A DNA stretch of 64,000 nucleotides from Cymodocea nodosa (taxonomy: Eukaryota > Streptophyta > Magnoliopsida > Alismatales > Cymodoceaceae). The position numbers and the translations under genes are program-made. Positions 53,420 through 64,000 of this stretch are shown here, piece after piece. Every line of letters starts with the position of its first letter. Position 1 is the stretch's first letter. The notes under the pieces were generated by a model. The model had not been told where the DNA came from and did no database searches. It worked only from the letters and a program-made list of their open reading frames with translations. The stretch is taken from contig CM072335.1 of NCBI GenBank assembly GCA_036874045.1, positions 2,314,001-2,378,000 of the forward strand, written 5' to 3'.

Positions 53420-55166
53420 ATGTTCCGTTGCCGCCATGGTTTCGGATTCTTGGCCACGGCTGTCCTGTTCGTTGTGTTACATTCCCATGCAGGTCGGCTT
53501 CCTGACCATCACCGCATTCCTGTGAATTACTTAGTTCATTGCTAGATTCAGATCATCGATGGGCTTGGCTCATCGATACTGGATTGACATGTTTATCGGT
53601 GCAGCAATGGCGTACGACCCATTGGACCCAAATGGCAACATCACGATCAAGTGGGACGTAGTGTCGTGGACGGCGGACGGGTATGTGGCGATGGTGACGA
53701 TGTACAACTTCCAGATGTACAGACACATCATGAGCCCCGGGTGGACCTTGGGTTGGACGTGGGCAAGGAAGGAGGTGATATGGTCGATGGTCGGCGCGCA
53801 GGCGACGGAGCAAGGCGACTGTTCTAAGTTCAAGGCCAACCTGCCACACTGCTGCAAGAGGACTCCCACGGTGGTGGACCTCCTTCCCGGGGTCCCCTAC
53901 AACCAGCAGATCCAGAACTGCTGCAAAGGTGGGGTTGTGGGATCGTACGGGCAGGATCCGGCGAGTTCCGTCTCGTCCTTCCAGGTCAGCGCCGGCCTCG
54001 CCGGCACCAGCAACAAGACGGTCAAGCTCCCGAAGAACTTCACCTTGCTTGGGCCCGGCCCTGGTTACACCTGCGGCCCCGCTAAGATCGTGCCGTCCAC
54101 CACTTTCTGGACGCCCGATCACCGCCGCAAAACCCAAGCACTCAGTCAGTAGCCACTACTAACAAGTCTTTAAGTGATCGTTTTGCGTACTTATAAAAAA
54201 AAAAAAAACCAACAACAACACAGACATGAATGATGAATGTGAACGCGTGGCAGTGACGTGGAACGTGACGTGTACTTATTCAAAGTTCCTGGCGTCGAAG
54301 AACCCGATCTGCTGCGTCTCCCTGTCGTCGTTCTACAACGACACCATCACGCCCTGCCCCAAGTGCGCCTGCGGCTGCGAGAACAAGAAGTGCATCAGGT
54401 ACGTACGTCCCACCCAGCATGCATGCACATAAAAAAAAGGCTTGATATACACATATCTCGCCAGATCTTTCAACGTAATTACCTACCTGTTTGATTCATA
54501 ATTCTTTGTCCAGGAGCGATTCCAAGATCTCGAGGACGCCGGGGATCAACACGCCGAGGAAGGACAAGGCGGCGCTGCTGCAATGCACGTTCCACATGTG
54601 CCCCATCCGCGTGCACTGGCACGTAAAGCTCAACTACAAGGACTACTGGCGTGTGAAGATCGCCATCACCAACTTCAACTACCGTATGAACTACACTCAG
54701 TGGACCCTCGTCGCCCAACACCCCAACCTCAACAACGTCGTCCAGGTCTTCAGCTTCGACTACAAGCCCCTCGTCCCCTACCAGAACATAAGTAAGCAAG
54801 AGTTACTTTAGGGAGCTTAACTAGCTTTTTGATGGCTTGTAAATACGCTCATTATTAATTGATGCAGACGATACGGGGATGTTCTACGGGATGAAGTACT
54901 ACAACGACCTGCTGATGGAGGCAGGACCCTACGGGAACGTGCAGTCGGAGGTTCTGCTGGAGAAGGACGCGCAGACGTTCACGTTCGGGAAGGGATGGGC
55001 GTTCCCCCGGAAGGTGTATTTCAACGGCGACGAGTGCTTGCTCCCGTCGCCCGACGACTATCCCTACCTCCCAAACGCCGCCGCCCCCGTAAGACGACGA
55101 ACACCGACGTTGTCGGCCTTGCTGGCTATGTCGGCCATCCTCCCGTTGATCATGGTCGTTGGGTAG
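53420..55166 (+). CDS. COBL: COBRA-like GPI-anchored cell-wall protein
   Basis: Five exons in phase: 53420-53492, 53605-54144, 54254-54398, 54514-54791 and 54868-55166, giving 444 residues, the usual COBRA size. Exon 1 codes a signal peptide (basic MFRCRHG, then a hydrophobic core). The mature protein starts near AYDPLDPNGNITIKWD, the N-terminal cellulose-binding-type region. Other family marks: GWTLGWTW, PHCCK, LPGVPYNQQIQNCCKGG, the CCVS motif (224-227), a Cys-rich CPKCACGC segment, and YFNGDECLLPSPDDY. From Asn415 an Ala/Pro/Arg stretch leads into a hydrophobic tail (about 427-444), a GPI-attachment signal with a likely omega site near 415-417. N-glycosylation sequons include NIT, NKT, NFT, NVT and NDT. 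COBRA proteins act at the plasma-membrane outer face and in the wall, helping to orient cellulose microfibrils. Exons are GC-rich, introns short. All catalytic-free family motifs are intact, so it looks functional. Confidence 0.95.
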
Positions 55167-56127
55167 AAATAGGTTGTTGATTGATTTTGCTGACGCCGCC
55201 TGTTTGAGAAGGTGGTAATTTGGATTCCTCTTCCGTTCTCGATGTACGGTGATCTGAGAGCTTTCTGTAGTTTATGGAGGATTTATTCGTAATTCGACTT
55301 TTATACGTGCATTAATCATATATATGAATAAATGCGTTTGCGATTGCCTTTTTCCTCAATCGTGTAAACTTCTCCTTTCATTCTTTCAATTCTTTTTGGG
55401 TGCACTTCTATATGTTTTCTTAATAATTTTTGTGGGACTGACCTCTTCTTAAGAGCTAACTAAACCGACCTAGCTAGTACAGCATGTAAGCAAAGGCCTA
55501 CTTCACAGGACATCATATATTAAGATAATTAAAGAACTTTCTATCACTGCTTTGATTGTAATCATTAAAAATCAAAAGCCAATACATACAGGAAAATACT
55601 AACTTTGGAAAAGAAAAGAAAAGATAAGATAAGACTTACTTCCATATCCAAGGTTCGGCCTGAGTGTTCCCTTCAAACATCTTAGCTAAGAAGCCCACTT
55701 CAATTAGTGTTTAGTGCTGGTTAATTTTAGAAGAAAAAAAGTTGAAACATGTAAATAACTCGATGTCAAGGTTGTCACTTATTTTTCAACTGGCGTAGAT
55801 TAAGAAGCCCTTCTTTCTCAATTTTAAAATACTAATGACAGGTAACAGTTGAAGATAATCTTCAACACCCTGTAGGGTCCTATAAAATTAATTCAATACA
55901 AGTAATATGCAAACTGTAATATGCAATGCAGCAGCAGGAAGAAATCAGGTAGGAGATGCTATCATGGAACAGCCATTGTTGCTACCACTCATCTACTGTA
56001 ATCAATTTTGAATATAATTGATCAAAGACAACGATATTTATAAATTTTAATAAAATTTAAATCCTGATGAAAATCATTATGATTATCAAAAAGACATATC
56101 TAGGATCCTCTGCAATGTAAGAGAAAG
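55167..56127. other. Space between tail-to-tail COBRA-like genes
   Basis: COBL 3'UTR probably runs to about 55350, where AATAAA (about 55327-55332) could serve as the polyadenylation signal. The rest is AT-rich with nothing recognised. Confidence 0.5.
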
Positions 56128-56504
56128 CTACTCGTATTTCACTAGACAAAAGCCAGCATCATCGCAAAGGTCGCTTACGGCAAAAAGGTTAGGGGCAGAC
56201 GAGCGGAGAAGCTTATAGGAATCTGGAGGTGGCATGACACAGTTGTCACAGTTGAAGTGTTGAAGTATATGCACCGTGGGAAAGCCCATCCTTCTCCAGT
56301 TCTCCAGGTTCAACGTTGGGGTGTCCTTGTGGAAAAGTTCAGACTGCACATTTCCAAGAGGATCCGCTTGCATGAGGTCACTGTAGCACTTCACACCCCA
56401 GAGCATAACCGTGCCACCTGAGAAAAAACAAGTCTTTGGGTATTCATGAATTCAAAATATAACATTATAAAATTACATATATTAAAGATGCAACATTATA
56501 ACAT

Positions 56505-57060
56505 TACATATATAAGGATAATTGAGGATAGTGATTGTAAATTATGATATATAAGAAAAGATAAGCGCAAGAATGAAATTGTACTAATAGCTGATAGAAA
56601 TTTAAAAGATGAAGTTGTTTAGTTAATAAGGATAGAAGATAGAATTATAATGATTAAACTTGTTATAACAAATGAGATAATAAAATTAATGCATATACTC
56701 CATAAGTAGGTTTAAGATAAGCTATTGAATAAAAATTTTAGGAAATTTGGAATAGTTTAGTTTATAATTGACTTATTAATGAAAAGCACTTTATTGGAAA
56801 TGATCTAAATAATCATGTAGGTGAGCAAAATATAAGAAATGAAAGACATTAAGATTACAAAGAGAAAAACTAAAGTACATAAGAACCCAAGAATCAGGTG
56901 GTGAAATATAAAAAGTGAAAAAATATGATATTTAGAAATATAACTTATTAAAAGAAAGAATATGGAAATTAAATGGAGAGGTAAATAAACTTTAGAATGA
57001 AATGACTTCTTGAATTAAAAAGATTTCCAGGGAAATTTTAGAAGTCATATAGGAGAGGTA
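56505..57060 (+). mobile_element. RTE-type LINE fragment with internal deletion
   Basis: About 555 bp matching 47990-48310 and then 48575-48770 of the LINE at 47960-49720, with the intervening endonuclease end missing. Same orientation (plus). It occupies an intron position of the COBRA-like pseudogene, antisense to it. Confidence 0.8.
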
Positions 57061-57785
57061 AATAGCCGAATAAGGAGTTAATGGCTTGCAGTTGATGCTA
57101 AAAAGCTGCGTCAAATTGTCAAACTTTGGATGCTGAACGGCAATGTTCCACTGTGTCTAATTCATCTGATAGTTGAAGTTTGTGATTGTAATTTTAACAC
57201 CTAGTACTCCTTGCAGTTGAGCTTGACACGACAGCAAAATCTAATCAGGCCCATGTGGTTAGTGCACTGAACTAGAGGCGTGAGGTCATCTTTGTGGAAT
57301 CCACTGATGTAAATGCTAAATAAAACAGTATTTTGATGAAATCTAATACTTTCTAATTTCTGTGTGGTAGATATCATCTACTTTGACAACTTGGCAATAG
57401 CTGAAGGCAACAAAATTGAACAATTGGTTATATGTAGGAGATTTGTTGTAACTTACATAGAGCATGAGTTGGTCTCCTTCCATCTTGTGTGATAAACTTA
57501 GTAGGTTTCACTATTTTTGCAATTCCACAGGTATAAACAGACCATAGGGTTGATAAAGTTCTTGGGAACATGGACGGTCTGAACAATAGTGGATACTTTT
57601 TACAACAGTGAGGGATATCTCCTTCCTAGTTTGAGCAATCACTTTGTTTAGTGGTTTGTACCCCAACCATAGACCATATGACGTCCATTGTCCATGTCCA
57701 TCCCAGTGTCCAAACAGGAGCTTGAATATGATGGTAATGTTGTAAGTTGTATACCGTGACTACAGAGCCGGAGAGGAAAGCACAA

Positions 57786-58532
57786 TATGTAGGGAATGCT
57801 TGTTAGAAAATCGAACCCTTTTTCATTGTGACAATTATATCTACAAACATAGGAATAGAATCCTTCATCAGTCTCTACCGTTACAGAATTAATAGAGAAT
57901 TTGAATCGTATTCCTTGTCACTGAAAAATTGTGTTGCCCTAGAACGTCAAAAATGCATCGTTTCTAGTTATCAATGCAAGGGAAGCACGAAATTGGACCT
58001 TAGATGGTTCAAAAGAAAATCTATTTTATATATCTTTAAGAACCATGAGAATCTATATATATAAAAGTGAAGCTTCTCACGGTCCCTCAGTATGACAAGA
58101 TTGACGAAAACATGCCAGAAGGTCAGACCCATGACAAGACATCAAACTCCACAATACCAACCTAGAAATTTTCCACTTTCTATAAAAAATGAACGGGCAG
58201 ATGTAATATATCAAATCCACATAAAAAAGTGTTCATTCGTGCCACTCGATTTCAATACCAAACAAAGAAGTTGAGAAAAGAGACAAGGTCCTGTCATTCT
58301 CTGCTCTCTTGTGAAATTTCAACTTAAAATCAATTAACAAACAACGGACTTCAACCAATTAATATTGAATGGAGAAATTAATCATATATCTTGACAATAT
58401 GAATGTCCATCAACAACCCCAAATACTCAAAAAGCCTCCCAAGATGGGCAGTCTAGAAACCACGCAAACTAAGAATATGAGATTTTGACGACAGAGGTGG
58501 GACAATTAGAACTTACGAGGCGAGTTTTGAGC
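57786..58532. other. Unassigned DNA inside the COBRA-like pseudogene span
   Basis: Between the signal-peptide block and the next COBRA block. The expected AYDPLDPNG exon could not be found. A plus-strand frame of 78 codons (57828-58064) is not recognised. Confidence 0.4.
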
Positions 58533-58622
58533 GGAAGAAACAGACCTGTCGACGCCGAATTGGAGCCGAAGATGAGGGCAACCAGCAAAACGCAGAAGGT
58601 TCGATCATTTACAGGGATCCCG

Positions 58623-59126
58623 CACCCATTATACAATAGTAGATGGAGGAGGAGGAGGAGGAGGCGTGGAATCGCTTGAGAACCTCCCCCTCCTTTCTCC
58701 AGAGCACTCTTCCGAGAAAGAGAAGTGACCGCAGCAGGTGCGTTTTGGCTAGGATGTATTTATTCCTCCAATTCCAACAATCGCTCTTTTTAGAAGAAAA
58801 TTAATGCATTAAGTTTTATAAGCATGGTTAATTAGAGGGAGGAGATCCTCACATTTCCAAATACTTTCGTAGATGGATGGGAATGGTAACCACATTTTCG
58901 ACGTCAACACCCACACACACAAGTTCTCTCACTCATATTATGTTTTTATTCAGCGAACATATTGTAAAATTGGCTCCAGCACAGATAAAGCTAACATAAA
59001 ACACAAATTTTATTTTTTTCTTTTTCCAGTAAGTGTATAAATAATATAGACTCCATATGACAGGATCAAGGATTATGACACTGGTCGCTATTGTTCGTAT
59101 TTCTACTAAACAGAAAAACGTAACCA
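58623..59126. other. Flank between COBRA pseudogene and mTERF gene
   Basis: Starts with a GGA-repeat (about 58646-58668) and a GC-richer patch, the probable former promoter of the pseudogene, then AT-rich DNA that is the downstream side of the mTERF gene. No gene seen. Confidence 0.45.
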
Positions 59127-61437
59127 CTAAAAGCGGACCCAACAACGGGTGCATTTTGCAATACAATCTCCCTTACAATCAACATTATATCCTAAGATTT
59201 TGGGGTTCCGAAGAAGAAGACTACGAAGTGACTTCCCCTTGATCCCCCATTCCCTCTCTAACGTAGCAACGTTCATCTTTATCTCGTCATCGAGAATGCA
59301 ACCAAGCACCTCAGGGAACTTCTTGAGTAATTTTTGAAGATCGTCGTCGGCGAGGCCTATGCTTCCCAAGTACTCCAGTAAACCAATCACTAGTTCCTTG
59401 TCAGGAACTACTTTGGTTCTGTCTTCACCCCAGTAAGGAGAATGTGCCCACCCAAAGGCCTTTCTAAGCATTGCGTCTGCTTCTTGATGGCTGAAGTCCA
59501 AGGAAGAAATCAAATCTCTACATTCATTCCATGCCTCATTTTCTTCCATGTTGTCTTCTGTGAGAACGGCAGCCTGCGTTGGATCGGTTGACTGTGATCT
59601 CCACTTGTAAGAAGTAAGAACGGAAGTGTACAAGTTCTTTTTGGTAGCATTGCTCTGGTAGTTGGCGGTCAATCTGGACAAGATCCTTTGCTTTGGCAGT
59701 GTTGCACTCGACGAGGAGTAAAGATCCGACTGCATAAATAGAATTACAAAATTGAAGTTAAAATTTATAATCAACGAATCTTACAAAATATGATGTGAAA
59801 GCTAGGCGTTCATGCCGCATGAGCTGAACGTGAAAAGTGGTACAGAAAATTTGAAAGAAATAACGATCAGGCACATCTAGGTCTCCAACTCTATTGATCC
59901 GTGAAAATTGCAATTTCAATTAGAAGCACAAATTCCAAGTCGAGAAGCTGGGATGGAGCTACCCACTTTGATCAATTAGCTAAGATTTTGCCCAAATACA
60001 AAGTCATTGATTCTCCATCTAGTGATATGTTTATAGAATAATCCTACTTTTTTCTTCAAAAAGAAATCTAGACATATGTTGATGGGATTTCTATCCACTG
60101 TAGAAGGATTCTTATTTGAGATCACTGCAACTTCTGGCTGGGTGATTGTAGGATGAGCGGCTGCCTATTGATGGCAGGGTAAGGATACATCAATTTTATT
60201 ACCAAGCAAAGAGTTTAGATATCCAAATTATAAATAAAATTACACATATAAATTATATCAAACGTCCAATCAAAAAGTAAATGAATTAGAACCAATTTTT
60301 AATCAATAGGTAACATGTATATCCAAATCCAATGGGAATATTTTCAGATATGAATTTCAAAATCCAATTAAGCTCATCACATTTTGATTTGAATAATTCT
60401 ATGCAAAACAAATTCAGATTTGAATCAGATTTTGGCTTTTGAATATCCACATAGGCCTTCATGGATGACGTTTGATGATGAGCCATATGCACTAATGCAT
60501 TGTGAAATGGAAGGGGATTGATATGGGGGAGTAAGATGGTGACAAAGAAAGTGTAATGCTTTTGTGGTGTTTATTAAATTATCGAAAACTTCAATAAACA
60601 CCACCTCCAAACCATGATTTATGTGCTTCCAATTATGTAATTTCCTCTGTTTGAAATTCGGGTTTTTGACATTTTGGGTGTTTGTGATATGGTTTCAATA
60701 CAAATTTTAATGGGCGGTTTTGAATGAATGGCCACAATTTATTTGATGTAGGACATATAGTTGAGGGAAGATGTAATACGTCTTTACTCTCTAATTTAAG
60801 AACCAAATCAAATCTGAAAAAGTGGGAAAACACTTCAAACAAGCTTTTCTCCCCTAAAGTTTTAGCAAAACTCACAGGAAAACAGGGATAACTGTCTGAC
60901 GGAATAAGGCACTTGAACAACAAAACCTACCGGCTCCATGTTCATAATCACGGGCAGGGATACATATATATTATTACCAAAGGTGGTCATGGCTACCCCA
61001 TTATCATATCAGTGTTGGAATCTGCTTTGTGAAAAAAGGTTTGAACTTCAATAAAAACAAATTCCCCAATGGACTCTTCGATGAGTAGTATGAAGCTCCA
61101 AAATATTATAGAAGATGATGTAATGTCTTTTGAAGGCTACAGGTTCAGGGTCTTGCGTTTGTCACTTTCAAAACATTGTTTTTCTAGATTTATCTCCTTG
61201 GAAAGGCAATATCGTTAAGAATCAATAGAGCCCTGAATATCCTGTACTCTGATGAGTGCATGACCGGGCATTCATTTCCGAGATAACTTTATTTGTTCAG
61301 ATAAAAACATTACAAATCACATTAAACAGTTCCAATATGTAAATAAAAAAGCAAGGCACAAGAGAACCTACAGAATTGACAGAAATGCATGTACAGTTGC
61401 ACATTAGAGACGATGCCATAATCCATTTCCCCAACAT
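59127..61437 (-). CDS. Short mTERF-family protein, organelle-targeted
   Basis: Main exon 59729-59127 begins after a good acceptor (TTTATGCAG) and codes 200 residues. mTERF-like repeats are seen in LLEYLGSIGLADDDLQKLL, FPEVLGC, then LEREWGIKGKSLRSLLLR and NPKILGY. The protein ends with an unusual CX3CX3CX2C cluster (CKGDCIAKCTRC) and WVRF. From memory this ending is shared by a small plant mTERF subgroup (Arabidopsis At4g09620-like). The proposed first coding exon is 61437-61372 (22 residues, MLGKWIMASSLMCN...), bounded by GTGCAG and GTAGGT, in phase 0, giving 222 residues with a Ser-rich, transit-peptide-like N-terminus. The intron (59730-61371) holds nothing recognised. mTERF proteins bind organelle nucleic acids in transcription, splicing or ribosome assembly. 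The domain call is firm; the N-terminus is not. Confidence 0.75.
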
Positions 61438-62325
61438 CCTGCACAAAAATAAATAGAATAACTTCAGCTAAAATAGTGGTCTCCTTGCTTTTATTGGCAG
61501 TGAAACTACAAATTTTTGGAAGCAATAGACGTCATACACGTTCCTTGGGAGAAAGAGAACATAGACAATCTCTACTTTCTATACCTATTAAATAAAGAGA
61601 AATGTAGAGACCTATGATGCCTCTTCAATTACATGAAGGCCTAAAGCGGTTATTGAGTGTCCCCTGCAAATTCAACAAAGGAACATTCCTTTACTAGAAA
61701 GGAAAATAAATTAATGCATATATTACTTCAATATCACAACCCATTTCCATAATAAATTGCTGCCGAATATACACATTAGATATTATTCCAGAAAACAATT
61801 TATTGCATTTATTTCATGCTTGAGAATGAAAAATGTCTATATTTCTTAGTAGCTAGATAGTACATTGCTGGCAATAATATTATCGAATTACTTACAATCT
61901 GTTTGCAGAATTTTGGTCAACCATCTACATTTCTCATTGACATGAAACTAACAACACATGATAAGTCCATGCATTCTATAATGCTCATTTACTGGGTGGA
62001 ATGTGGTGCATGGCATCAACACTCAATAGCGATCCTCTGAAATATAATTAGACAAGACAACCAACAGAGGCCACGAAAGTGAAGGATATTGAAAGACGCA
62101 AAGCTTGTTACGGATAATTATGTCATACACTCATAATTGCATCACTTTATCGCAGTAATATAGGGTGTTTTATCGAACAAAATAAACCAGAGAGATAGTC
62201 TTGTGTTCATAATAAAATGATCAATTGCATAAAACCAATTTAGTCTTCTAGAATCAAACATTACATTGTGGGGTATGAAGTGATAAGTTTAAGTCAATCT
62301 TACCACAAAGTCAAAATTATGAGAT
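61438..62325. other. mTERF 5' flank and presenilin 3' flank
   Basis: Both genes read leftwards. An acceptor directly at 61438 implies a non-coding exon of the mTERF gene further right, not located. The rest is AT-rich, and the part next to 62326 should hold the presenilin 3'UTR. Confidence 0.45.
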
Positions 62326-63696
62326 CTAAAACATGATGAGATTAACCGAGCACTGGACCAAAAATTCCTCTAGTAATGTCCTTGTCAAGAGATAGAACAG
62401 CACGCCAAGTCCAATAGAAATAGGAAGTGCAGGCAAGGCTTTCCGATAGAATGCCAAAAGCAATAGCGTGATCCCAAGCCCTGCTACTATGGCAAGATAG
62501 CAAGCATAGACAGCCATGAAGTCATACATGGCCACCCTTGCAACCAAGACACTGTAAAAAATGAAATCTCCAAGCCCCAGTTTGATGGCACCCGATGAAC
62601 CCAACCCAATCCCTCCCTCAGAAAAATCATCAGGAGACTCAGAATTATCCGGTACGTTAAAATCTCTTGTCACCAGCCCATTCTCAAGCAAAGGAGTGGT
62701 CAGTTCAGATGTTGGCAATGGAGAACCAGGAGAGCTATCATTCTCATCGACAATCAACCGAATCCCTTCAATATCCCTCCTTTCCGAAACCTCTTGATGA
62801 ATGCTACCTTCAGCAGACAATAATGACGTGGCAGCGGTGAAACTACAATTAGAATAGTGATCGCTCGAATTTGAAATGTTACCAGGATGAGAACCCACTT
62901 CCCTCCCCAGACTCCTGTTGATTCTTCCATGCACAACATCGTCAACACTTACTGGACGAGCCTCATAGACTAAAGCTGGCAAGTCCTCATCCCTCGACAT
63001 TGCAAGCTCCACAAGAAGCCTAAGCGGTCCACCAGGCAACAAAACCGCAGCAATGTCATATATAGCCAACGATACCAGCAGTGCCCATGACGTCCACTCC
63101 GGAAGAAACGTGAACCAGTAAGCAATCAACACCGCAATTATGACCAGATAACTCTGAGTAACAACCAATGGGGCCCCTGCACCACGAAAGACGGAAACGG
63201 CGCCAACAACGGAGAAGTTGAAGAGGAGAACACTGAAGGTGACAGCGTCCACGGGGATGAGGTAGGTGGCTAGCAAGAAGAGTGCTATCTGGCCGCCGAG
63301 GATGAAGAGGACGATGAATGAGGAGAAAATCATGTAGGACTTGAGGAAGCAGGTGAAACGGAAATAGAAAAGGAGGACAAGGACGAAAGAAAAGATGGTG
63401 ATGATGGCGATGAAGATCAGGGAAGTAAAGATTGCATCTTTCAAGTTGGTCCAGTCCCACGATGATGAAAATGATCGACTGAGGGAAGGAGGAGAATTGA
63501 GGGTAATAGTGATGTTGTTGTTGGGATTGGAGTTGAGTACAGTGACAAGAAGGACAACAAGGACGATGCAGACGGAGACGGGGGCAACGATTCGAACGAT
63601 CTCCTCACCGACGGTGGAGAGGAGGGAAGGGGGTGGAGCTCGGGGCTGGGGCTGGGGCTGGGTCTGTCGGTGGGAAAGCGATTGTCGTTCTGCCAT
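62326..63696 (-). CDS. PSEN: Presenilin, gamma-secretase catalytic subunit
   Basis: One uninterrupted 456-residue frame; plant presenilins are known to be intronless. It is an aspartyl protease cutting within membranes, normally in a complex with nicastrin, APH-1 and PEN-2. Catalytic motifs are both present: AIYD (Asp214) in TM6 and GLGD (Asp377) in TM7, with the PALP motif at 422-425 before the last TM. Nine hydrophobic segments can be counted, starting at about residue 35. The loop between the two Asp residues (about 230-365) is long, hydrophilic, Ser/Asp/Glu-rich and not conserved, as in other plant presenilins. The N-terminus is a Gln/Pro repeat-like stretch. The start is the first ATG of the frame, followed directly by conserved TM1 sequence within 35 residues. 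It probably resides in ER/Golgi or endosomal membranes. Confidence 0.97.
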   Translation of the reverse strand: MAERQSLSHRQTQPQPQPRAPPPSLLSTVGEEIVRIVAPVSVCIVLVVLLVTVLNSNPNNNITITLNSPPSLSRSFSSSWDWTNLKDAIFTSLIFIAIITIFSFVLVLLFYFRFTCFLKSYMIFSSFIVLFILGGQIALFLLATYLIPVDAVTFSVLLFNFSVVGAVSVFRGAGAPLVVTQSYLVIIAVLIAYWFTFLPEWTSWALLVSLAIYDIAAVLLPGGPLRLLVELAMSRDEDLPALVYEARPVSVDDVVHGRINRSLGREVGSHPGNISNSSDHYSNCSFTAATSLLSAEGSIHQEVSERRDIEGIRLIVDENDSSPGSPLPTSELTTPLLENGLVTRDFNVPDNSESPDDFSEGGIGLGSSGAIKLGLGDFIFYSVLVARVAMYDFMAVYACYLAIVAGLGITLLLLAFYRKALPALPISIGLGVLFYLLTRTLLEEFLVQCSVNLIMF

Positions 63697-64000
63697 TTTT
63701 TGCTGCCGATTTCTTGACGATCGAGCTGATCTGTCTGCGCTCCGTCGTGGGCGGATCTGTATGAAACCCGATTAAACGTAAGAAAAGAAAATTTTTGTCT
63801 CAATTCATCACTTTTTTAGGCCATTTCCCTAATACTAGCGACGACTCAAAATCCTCCAAATACCAATCAACAACATCGAACTGGACCTAGGGTTCGTAAC
63901 TTAGGTTTCTGTGGAATCTCTGGCTAAGGAAGAGAATAAAACAAGTGGATACATCAGCAAAGGCGGTAGCTTTTGAAGGAAGACGAAGCGTGCGAGAAGA
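63697..64000 (-). promoter_or_regulatory. Presenilin 5' flank
   Basis: Upstream of the presenilin ATG. On the minus strand a telo-box-like GAACCCTAGG lies at about 63884-63893, a common element near plant housekeeping-gene starts. The transcription start is not resolved. Confidence 0.4.

Larger units (their letters stand above)
56128..58622 (-). pseudogene. COBRA-like pseudogene
   Basis: Four blocks on the minus strand match successive COBRA regions. (1) 58620-58533: signal-peptide-like RTFCVLLVALIFGSNSAS ending at a donor, but with no in-frame ATG. (2) About 57785-57468: VVTVYNLQ, APVWTLGWTW, DVIWSMVG, PHCCK, then YTCGIAKIVKPTKFI, with frame breaks and a large deletion between. (3) About 57300-57062: LVQCTNHM, VKLNCKEY followed by a TAG where Trp is expected, then a shifted QHPKFDNL and PLTPYSAI. 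(4) 56417-56128, an open final exon: MLWGVKCYSDL, GNVQSELF, CDNCVMPPPDSYKLL, with no hydrophobic GPI tail. The AYDPLDPNG and CCVS exons were not found. A LINE fragment sits between blocks 3 and 4. It faces the intact COBL gene tail-to-tail. Confidence 0.85.

Noticed and set aside
53553..54137. 194-codon minus-strand frame
   Set aside because: Shadow of GC-rich COBL exon 2, which has full COBRA motifs on the plus strand.
60920..60940. ATG GAG CCG followed by GTAGGT as first mTERF exon
   Set aside because: Phase-compatible, but it would give only three residues and no transit peptide. The 61437-61372 exon has better signals on both sides. Kept only as an alternative.
63395..63803. Frames on both strands around the presenilin N-terminus
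   Set aside because: Shadows of the presenilin coding sequence and its 5' flank.

Overview
This is a nuclear window from a flowering plant. Genes are split by GT-AG introns, intergenic DNA is AT-rich, and there are plant families (COBRA-like, plant presenilin, a SIK1/Hippo-type kinase, a plant mTERF) plus Ty1/copia, Ty3/gypsy, RTE-type LINE, Au-type SINE and Tourist-like elements. The GC-rich coding exons of the COBRA-like gene (53.4-55.2 kb) and the GC-rich first exons of other genes lean towards a monocot, but the species cannot be named from the sequence.

Layout. 1-5.9 kb: no gene recognised, one GC-rich block near 2.1-2.5 kb. 5.9-9.1 kb: a DsbA/FrnE-like thioredoxin-fold gene (minus), seven coding exons and a 5'UTR intron. 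10.2-15.4 kb: a structurally complete Ty1/copia element (minus) with 195-bp LTRs, a perfect 5-bp target duplication, one unbroken 1360-codon gag-pol frame and an unusual GC-rich minisatellite in its leader. 15.6-15.8 kb: a 63-aa plant protein gene (plus), about 0.2 kb from the copia end. 16.9-24.1 kb: organellar-type tRNA 2-thiouridylase MnmA/TRMU (minus, ten exons). 25.7-50.8 kb: a 25-kb, 18-exon SIK1-type STE20/Hippo kinase (minus) whose introns hold most of the transposons in the window. 51.5-52.5 kb: a 1-kb Tourist/Harbinger-like inverted-repeat element. 53.4-55.2 kb: a GPI-anchored COBRA-like gene (plus, five exons). 56.1-58.6 kb: a broken COBRA-like copy facing it tail-to-tail (minus). 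59.1-61.4 kb: a short mTERF-family gene (minus). 62.3-63.7 kb: an intronless presenilin (minus).

The genes do not form one pathway. MnmA and mTERF probably act in organelle RNA metabolism, COBL in cell-wall cellulose organisation, SIK1 in growth/immunity kinase signalling and presenilin in intramembrane proteolysis. No entirely new system is evident. The best leads are the minisatellite leader of the copia element, the small-protein gene whose upstream region that element entered, the COBL pair, and the layered intron insertions of SIK1. Exon joins were built by hand from splice signals, reading phase and family similarity; every multi-exon model below keeps an open frame across all junctions.
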